A program made the position numbers and the translations under genes. 64,000 nucleotides of DNA from Petunia secreta (taxonomy: Eukaryota; Streptophyta; Magnoliopsida; Solanales; Solanaceae). The notes below the pieces were generated by a model, which was given only the letters and a program-made list of their open reading frames with translations, was not told where the DNA came from and made no database searches. Of the stretch, positions 56,901 through 64,000 are shown in pieces (the first letter of the stretch is position 1; each line of letters starts with the position of its first letter). The stretch covers positions 50,767,001 to 50,831,000 of the forward strand of contig JARKIP010000005.1 of assembly GCA_029990175.1 (NCBI GenBank), in the 5' to 3' direction.

Positions 56901-57869
56901 GCAAATTAATTAGGCTAACATTTGATTTTTTTCAAAGCCCATTAAAATTAGGTGACGTGAATTAAAGAGGACTAGCAATGCAAATTTTAAATTTGGACAG
57001 TTTGGTTGCACGTAGTTGGCCAGTAAGACCAAAACTCTAATCAATTTGATACAATTGTAATTGTTTTTTTTATTTTTTCAAGCAAATGATCAAGCCATTC
57101 ATTGGAGTTAGAGAGATACATAGATTTGTCGAATACAAAATAAATGCTGCGAGACAAATGCTTATATGAGTTGGTTTAACGATAAATAAAAAAAATAGCA
57201 CTCGATTAGACATTGATAAGTATGATTTGTGATCTACTTATTAGGCAAAATTTAATTATTTAAATTAAAAAAGTCAATTTATTCTAAAGTATAGCCCGTG
57301 GGTTACTCGATACAATTTTCGTCCAACAATCAAAGCGTAACAAAGAAGGGCAATATACAACTCACTTTTTTTAAAAATAGTCTCATTGTAGTTTAATTAA
57401 ACTCTTCTAAAATAGACCAGTCCTTTGTGAGGTTGGAGATGCATAATACATTTTATTTGTTTATCACGAGTCAGAGTGTAAAATTCGTCCAGTCCTCTGT
57501 GAGGTTGGAAAGAAATGATACTTTAATTTTCTTAATCAAAGTATAAATTTAAATAACGGTATTAATATAACAACCATATTTAATAAATTAAAACTGCGAC
57601 AGTAAAGTAACTGTGCTTGGCACAGGACTCGAGGGTGCCTAATACCTTCCCGAGAGTCAACTGAGAACCTTACCCGAATCTCTAACGTAGACCATTAGAC
57701 GAGTCAGAGGTGTTCCAAGGTACCTTTTGGTGACTTGGCACACCTTAAACTATGTCAAGTGGCGACTCCGAGTTTCTCTAAATAATTTTGTACCTTTTGA
57801 ACACCAGTCACGAGCCTTTAAATAAATAAACACTCAGCATGCAGTTAAATAATTTTTTAGGGTGTGGCA
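53952..57869 (+). mobile_element. 3.9-kb TG...CA insertion, probable giant solo LTR
   Basis: It starts TGTAATCACCTAATTTTGAC and ends TTAGGGTGTGGCA, flanked by a perfect GAGAC duplication (53947-53951, 57870-57874). No gag/pol is visible. The two ends do not resemble each other, so it is not a small element with its own LTRs. It contains a GC-rich leader-like part with TATA-like CATATAACCCC (near 54198) and a second TATA (CTATAAAGAGG near 56115). The GGGTGTGGCA end and an internal TGGCGACTCCG (57761) recall Ogre-like Tat LTRs from Solanaceae (from memory). Open frames inside are simple or Ser/Phe-rich and not convincing. Confidence 0.78.
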
Positions 57870-60550
57870 GAGACAAATCGCACAGATTGAACATGTTGTG
57901 CACTTGATAGTCACTAGGAAAATCAATTTTGTACGCATTGTCATTGAGGCGCTCAAGGACTTAAAATGTACCATCACCTCTTGGCATCAACTTGCTTGTC
58001 CTCTTGTTTGGAAATCTCTCTTTCCGTAATTGAACCCAAACCCAATCTCCTGGTTCAAAGATCATCTTCTTTCTTCCATTGTTATCTTTCTTGGCAACTT
58101 CTTGATTCTTCTTCTCAAGTTGCTTCCTCACTTGTTCATGAAGCTTCTTCATTTCTTGAGGCATTGTCTTGGAATCTAAGCTTACAATCACATCTTGAGA
58201 TAAAGGGGTGAGATCCAAGGGGGTTAAAACCATATACAATCTCAAAAGAAGTATACAAGCGGAAGTATGCATGGTTCTATTGTATGCAAATTCAATCAAA
58301 GGCAAATGATCTTCCCAAGATGCAAGTTTTCTTTTAACCAAGACCCTAAGCATGGTACCCAAGGTTCTATTGACAACCTCAGTTTGGCCATCGGTTTGGA
58401 GGTGGCAAGAAGTAGAGAACAACAACTTAGTACAAAGCCTTCCCCACAATTCCTTCCAAAAGTGGCTAAGGAATTTGGAATCCCAATCACTAACAATATT
58501 TTTAGGAACCCCGTGCAACTTAAGCACATGTTCAACAAACAAATTAGCAACATGGGATGTATCATCACTTTTATGACAAGGAATAAGATGTGCCATTTTG
58601 GAAAATCTATCAACTACCTCAAAAATGCTATCTTTTCCTCTTTTGGTACTAGGCAAACCAAGCACAAAATCCATAGAAATGTCAAGCCAAGAACTCAAAG
58701 GGGTGGGAAGGGGTGAGTACAAACCATGTGGAAGTAGTTTCGACTTAGCTTGTTTGCACTCCAAGCATTGGTCACACACCCTTGTAACATCCACCTTTAT
58801 TCTAGGCCAATAAAATTGTTTCTTGAGGATCTCAAGTGTCTTTCTCACTCCAAAATGCCCCATCAAACCTCCATTAAGGGTGTCTCTCACAATCAACTCC
58901 CTCCAAGAGGAATTAGGCAGATACAAATTTCCATTTCTAAACAAAAACCCTTCAAATTGGTGGAACCTCTTTTTCTCCATATCTTCCCCCTTGCTCCTCC
59001 TCACCACACAATCGAATGATCCTCCTTCCCCTCTCCACCAACTCACAAGTATCATAGAGTTCTCTAAAATCCGGTTCATTAACATACATCTCTTTCATGC
59101 TCTCAAACCCATGAGTTTGGACCCAAAAGTATTCAACAAAACATGCCTTCTTGATTGGAGCAAAAAGTTTCTTGACAAAGCATCCGCCACCTCATTTTTT
59201 CCCTTTTTATATAGGATAACATAAGGAAAGGTTTCAAGGAATTCCATCCATTTGGCATGCCTCACATTCAACTTCTCTTGGGATTTGAGGTGTTTCAAGC
59301 ATTGGTGGTTGGTACTAATGACAAACTCTTTTTGACAAAAGATATTGTTGCCAATTGGCCAAAGCCCTCACCAAGCCATACAATTCTCTATCATAAGTGG
59401 AGTATATAGCGATTGCCCCCCTTAAGTTTCTCACTAAAAAAGGCAATGGGCTTTGGATCTTGCATCAACATGGCTGCAATTCCTACTCCACTTGCATCAT
59501 ACTCAACTTTAAAGGTTTTATCAAAATTGGGTAATTGGAGGAGAGGTGTTGAACTAAGCACTTCTTTCAATTTCACAAAAGCATCTTCTTATTCTTTCGG
59601 TCAACGATGCTACTATGGTACTAAAACCCTTCACAAACTTTCTATAAAAGCTAGCCAACCCATCGAAACTCCTCACTTCACCCATGCTTTTAGGAGTGAG
59701 CCAATTCTTAATGGCTTCCACTTTAGCATCATCAACTTCCACTCCGTTTGTACTCACCACAAAGCCAAGAAATACAAATTTATCAACACCAAAGGAGCAC
59801 TTTTTCAAATTAGCAAATAATTGCTGCTTTCTCAAAACATCAAACACTTTTTCAAATGATTAGCATCTTCATCATGGGATTTTCTATAGATAAGAATATC
59901 ATCAAAGTACACTACAATAAATTTTTCAATGAAAGATTTAAGCACATGATTTATCAACCTCATGAAGGTTGTAGGAGCATTGGTCAAGCCAAAGGGCATG
60001 ACAAGGCATTCATAAAGACCAAAGTTTGTCTTAAAGGCCGTTTTCCACTCATCACCCGGTTTCATCCGGATTTGATGGTACCCACTCCTCAAGTCGATTT
60101 TATAAAACACACAAGAGCCACATAGTTCATCAAGAGTATCATCTAACTGAGGAATAGGATGATGATACTTTATCGTTATTTTTTTATGGCTCGATAATCC
60201 ACACACATGCACCAAGTCCCATCTTTCTTTTGCAATAGAATGACTGGAACCGCACATGGACTCAAGCTTTCTTGCACAAGTCCTCTTTCAAGAAACTCTC
60301 CTCCACTTGTCTTTAAAGTTCTTTAGTGGCCTTCCGGTTGCTCCTATAGGCGGTTTTGTTGGGCAATTATGAGCCCAGAACAAGGTCAATTTGATACTCA
60401 ATGCCTCTCAGTGTTGGCAATCCACTAGGTAACTCCTCGGAGAAGATGTCTTCATAACCTTGCAAAAGAGAAGAAATAGAACTAGATTAAGAAAAGGTTA
60501 GTTCATTAGTAAGCAAAATATGGTCTTTTTGCATGAGGAGGATCAACGAC
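57870..60550 (-). pseudogene. Gypsy pol: reverse transcriptase, RNase H, integrase (remnant)
   Basis: In transcription order: a degraded head near 60530-60260; reverse transcriptase TIKYHHPIPQLDDTLDELCG and IVVYFDDILIYRKS (60257-59832); RNase H KTFKVEYDASGVGIAAML (59576-59391) and KKGKNEVADALSRN (59298-59095); then the integrase in one long frame (59085-57961): GGLMGHFGVRK, CDQCLECKQAKSK, WLDISMDFVLGLPSTKRG, VSDWDSKFLSHFWKELWG, LQTDGQTEVVNRTLGTM, DWVWVQLRKERFPNKR. It reads on to NMFNLCDLS at the insertion border 57870. Several frameshifts separate the blocks, so it is inactive. Confidence 0.88.
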
Positions 60551-63500
60551 TGTCACGCCCTAAAAAATTTATTAAATTAACTGCGCGGTGCGTTTATTAT
60601 TTAAAGGCTCGTGACTGATGTTCAAAAGGTATAAAATTATTTAGAGAACTCGGAGTCGCCACTTGACATAGTTTAAGGTGTGCCAAGTCACCAAAAGGTA
60701 CCTTGAAACACCTCTGACTCGTCTAATGGTCTGCGTTTAGAGATTCGGGTAAGGTTCTCAGTTGACTCTCAGGAAGGTATTAGGCACCCTCGAGTCCTGT
60801 GCCAAGCACAGTTACTTTATTGCCGCAATTTTAATTTATTAAATATGGTTGTTATCTTTTGCCGTTGATTTGAATTTAAACTTTGATTCAGAAAAAATTT
60901 AAAAAAACTGTTATTCTTATCCAACCTCACAGAGGATCGGATGAATTTACACTTTGATTCATAATAAATAAATAGATAAAATATTTTTGCGCATTTCTGC
61001 CCCACAAAGGATCGGTCTATCTTTAAAAGAATGAACTTCGAAAAATTAATTTAGAATTAGTTTCACTCAATTTAGTTTTTTCTTAGCCTAATAAGTAGAT
61101 CACAAATCATACTTATAATATTGCCTAATTGGATTTGAAACAATATTTTATCATAAGATTCGTCATTGACTTCTCTCAATTTAATTTGGCTCGTCACAAT
61201 TTGATTTTTTTTTACCTAATAAGCCGATCACAAATCATATTTATATATTTGCCTAATCGTATTATATTTTATTAAGTAACTTTCAATTAAAATGTTTAAT
61301 GATAATAGCTAAAATAGTGGACTATATAGATCAAACCATTTCAAATCTAATTTTAGAGTGAAATTAATTATATGGATTAGATTAAATGTAACAAACTTGG
61401 CAGAATTAACCAATTATACATTTCTCGCCAAAGTACAATTGTTTGCCAAATTAAGGGCCATTTTGTAAACAGGTGGCTATCCATTACGTTGGAAGTGGGC
61501 TAAATTATTTGCGAAAAAATGAATTGCTTCAACCGAACTTGTTTGATTTATTTCTCATATAAAATGAATATTTACCTTGATAAGGAAAAAACAAACTAAC
61601 TTTAGCAATTTTTATTAACATTAATCATTTCAAGAAAAATATGGTGGTCGCTATTTGTCAACAAAGAATAGGGGCAGTTTTGTTGTTTACAGTACTACTA
61701 TATTCAACCAGATTAGCTTCCTAATTCAGTCGACTTGCACTTTTGTCATGATTTGTAATTTTTGAAGTATTTGGACTAAATTCTAACTATAACTCGTCTC
61801 TTTTAATAGTAGTTTTACAAAGATTTCCTACTTCATTTCTGATCTGTTCAGTTTGCAGAAGAGAATAAAGAAACTCACTATATGACCATTTCTTAAATGC
61901 CATCCAGATTTTATAACTTACTGCCTTAACGGGCATGAGTTTGCAAATATGCACTTTTAATGTTTCTTTCCACGTTGCTTTTATATGCACAAACCCAAAG
62001 TAATATACATGGCTTAAGAAAACAGACGTGCCAGACAACAAACATCTTCAATTTTTTCAATCGTATTCAACAAAGATCAACTAAGACATCATATATTTAT
62101 ACAAAAAGCAAAGATGATGTTGTGAGGCTTTCAAACATGCTGAAGTTGATATCATTCACATAGCTAAGTACAAATTTAATGCAAGGTTAAATTGTGTTTA
62201 CCTTGCGTAACAAAAATCCAACACAAAGCAAATGGAGATAGCCCAAGGAAAATACTAATGCAGTAAACTTTACTCCACAAAATCAGCAATCAACAGCCCC
62301 TTTAAACAGCCTCTTATGACCTCTTTTAACTCCTAAAACTAGTAGATTTATACCCCAAAAGACCCTTGGTATATAGGCTTTTGGTTCTAAATCTTTTCTT
62401 AAAAAACTTACTATTTTTTCTCAAGTATTTTTTGCTCTCAATTTAGTGTGTTTCAGCTGGTAGTTGTTGTTAAATGAGGGTATTAAATGGCCCTATTTAT
62501 GCTGAAAATTGAAGCCAAAAGGTGGGGCTAAAAGGTGGGGTGTGGACTTGTACAAAAGTACAAACCCACACCCCTATACTTGAGTGTTTTAGTCCCATTT
62601 TCAGCAAGAGTACAACAGTTGTTGGCCACTGTTTCAGCAGCTACAACTGTCCAAAAAGGGGCTGAAATAGTGCAAGGAAGTGTCCTTTAAAAGGACACTA
62701 AATACTCATCACACTAACTAAAAGAATTGAGACCAAACTAGGCAAACTAGATCAGCCCAACTAACTAAACTAAGCTAAAATGCAACCAGACTTTAAATTC
62801 AGTTTCTAAGAGTTCTAACAGCTGGATAAGGAAGCAAAGTCAACCCCACAAAAACACTAAAATCCATCCCTTTGCTCACCACACTTTGCACTTATGGATT
62901 CAAACACAATTATCAATTGAGGTAATGAAACTATGCTAACAAGCCAACCAAACCAACGCTTTAGACATAATCATTCAAAATCGCATCGATCATAAACAAA
63001 GAGCCAGAATATGAAATACTTAAATTAGATTGCAATGAAACGAAATGAATTCATTTCTTTGATTGGTGAAGGGACATAAATTCATACATATAAACATATA
63101 CATTCATACTATACTAAGCATGATTTTCCTAGTTAATCATCTAACTAACTAAGAACAAATAAATCAAAGGAAGAATGGAGATGAGTTTTCGGTCTAACCC
63201 TTAGCAAAAATCAAAGTTGCTGCATTACTGCCCGAAGCCAACACGACACAATCCCGATGCTGCCTCGACAAAATTACAAATCGAATACAAGCAACAACAG
63301 TCATTGAAGCACCGGCATAACAACATCATCGCAGCTGCCCCGCTTTGCCACTCCATCAATGCCTCCCCCAAAAACTGAAATAGCCCCCACCCTGCTATGC
63401 CATTACTACCTAGTCTCCTCCATCAATCATCACAAACAACCACCATCATTTTGAATCAAACAAACAAACAAAGCAGCCACCAAAACTCCAAAAGCAAGAG

Positions 63501-64000
63501 CAATGAACCAATACAGAAAAACGAGAAAGAAAAAAGAAATGAGAAGAAAGAGCAACGAAAAATCAGAAACGGGTGAAGAAAAAGGGAACGGATTTTGGGA
63601 GATGGGGTGTGGGGAGAGGTAGAGAGGAGTAAGGAGAAGAGAATAGAAACAAAAACTTACCGGAAAAATTCAAAGTGGTCGGAGTTGTAGTTTGACCGAA
63701 ACTTTAAAATTCGATCTACGCCAAATGGTTGCGAATTTGAAGAAGATGGTTGTGGAAATGGAATGAGGAGGTTGAGAGCTTTCCGATGATATAGTTTTCT
63801 AAATTTTTCCGGCCACCGGATGAGGTGGCCGGCCAGCGGAACAGTGGCGGCGGCGCGGTGGAGATCCGGTGGAGGGAGTTTTTCCGGTGTGCTGTGGGAA
63901 TTTCAGCATTATTTCCCCAGCTCAATGAGAGCTAGGGGTGTAAATGAGAAAAATGAGTATTTTCAGGTATTATATAGGCAAAGAGGGGGAATGAGGATAG
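60551..64000 (-). mobile_element. Second 3.9-kb TG...CA element, inverted, running off the window
   Basis: From TGTCACGCCCTAAAAAATTT onward this is a diverged reverse complement of 53952-57869. The block with GGTACCTTTTGGTGACTTGG pairs with its complement near 60690, and the CGGCCACC-rich part near 63810-63850 pairs with 54330-54350. About 3,450 bp are inside the window. The left flank is ACGAC; the other flank is not visible. A TATA-like TATATAATAC (minus strand, near 63970) lies at the edge. Confidence 0.78.

Larger units (their letters stand above)
53215..60550 (-). mobile_element. Chromovirus-like Gypsy remnant, broken by two 3.9-kb insertions
   Basis: The minus-strand element is related to the one at 44-51.5 kb (same RT, RNase H and integrase motifs, same FTRSQA(K/R) ending). 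Its 3' LTR and pol end lie at 53215-53951, and the rest of pol at 57870-60550. Upstream gag is beyond 60550 or displaced. The left limit is set only by the end of the neighbouring reverse transcriptase. Confidence 0.8.

Overview
The window is plant nuclear DNA, most likely from a Solanaceae (nightshade-family) genome. The evidence is a spliced gene with GT-AG introns, an AT-rich background, and a dense nested set of Gypsy, CACTA, LINE, MITE and SINE-like repeats whose sequences I associate with tobacco, tomato or pepper relatives. The species assignment is inference. I see no bacterial-style genes, CRISPR arrays or tRNA/rRNA genes.

Left third (about 1-18,300). A single host gene on the minus strand encodes a kinesin-14-type motor protein. 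I could place eleven exons between 16,380 and 173. Ten junctions keep the reading frame, and the motor carries its P-loop, switch I, switch II and neck motifs. The last short exon adds a hydrophobic C-terminal tail. Its introns are loaded with insertions: a degenerate L1-type LINE carrying a Stowaway-like MITE, a hAT-type MITE with perfect terminal repeats and 8-bp target duplication, and a repeat-rich hairpin element. The first exon(s) upstream of 16,380 are not resolved.

Middle (18,332-37,941). A full-length, young Ty3/Gypsy element of Tat type lies on the minus strand (18,332-30,255), with two near-identical LTRs, PBS, PPT, gag, pol and a long repeat-filled spacer. Only 270 bp further on is a complete CACTA (En/Spm) DNA transposon (30,526-37,941) with a TNP2-like transposase gene and a second transposase-like gene. 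It has split an older SINE-like repeat.

Right third (about 39,000-64,000). This is a nest of retrotransposons. The remnant of an old Tat-type element (minus strand) keeps its integrase end and, antisense to it, a spliced extra gene with its own TATA box. That integrase is split by a chromovirus-like Gypsy element (44,022-51,501, TSD ATAAC) and then by a deleted Tat-like element on the plus strand (from 51,557). The latter runs at about 53,215 into another chromovirus-like Gypsy element (minus strand), which is itself broken by two inverted copies of a 3.9-kb TG...CA unit, probably giant solo LTRs (53,952-57,869 and 60,551 to the window end).

The only gene likely to serve the plant is the kinesin. 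The rest is mobile DNA, mostly inactivated by stops and frameshifts. The transposon genes worked together within each element (gag coat, protease, reverse transcriptase, RNase H, integrase; or TNP2 with its partner protein).
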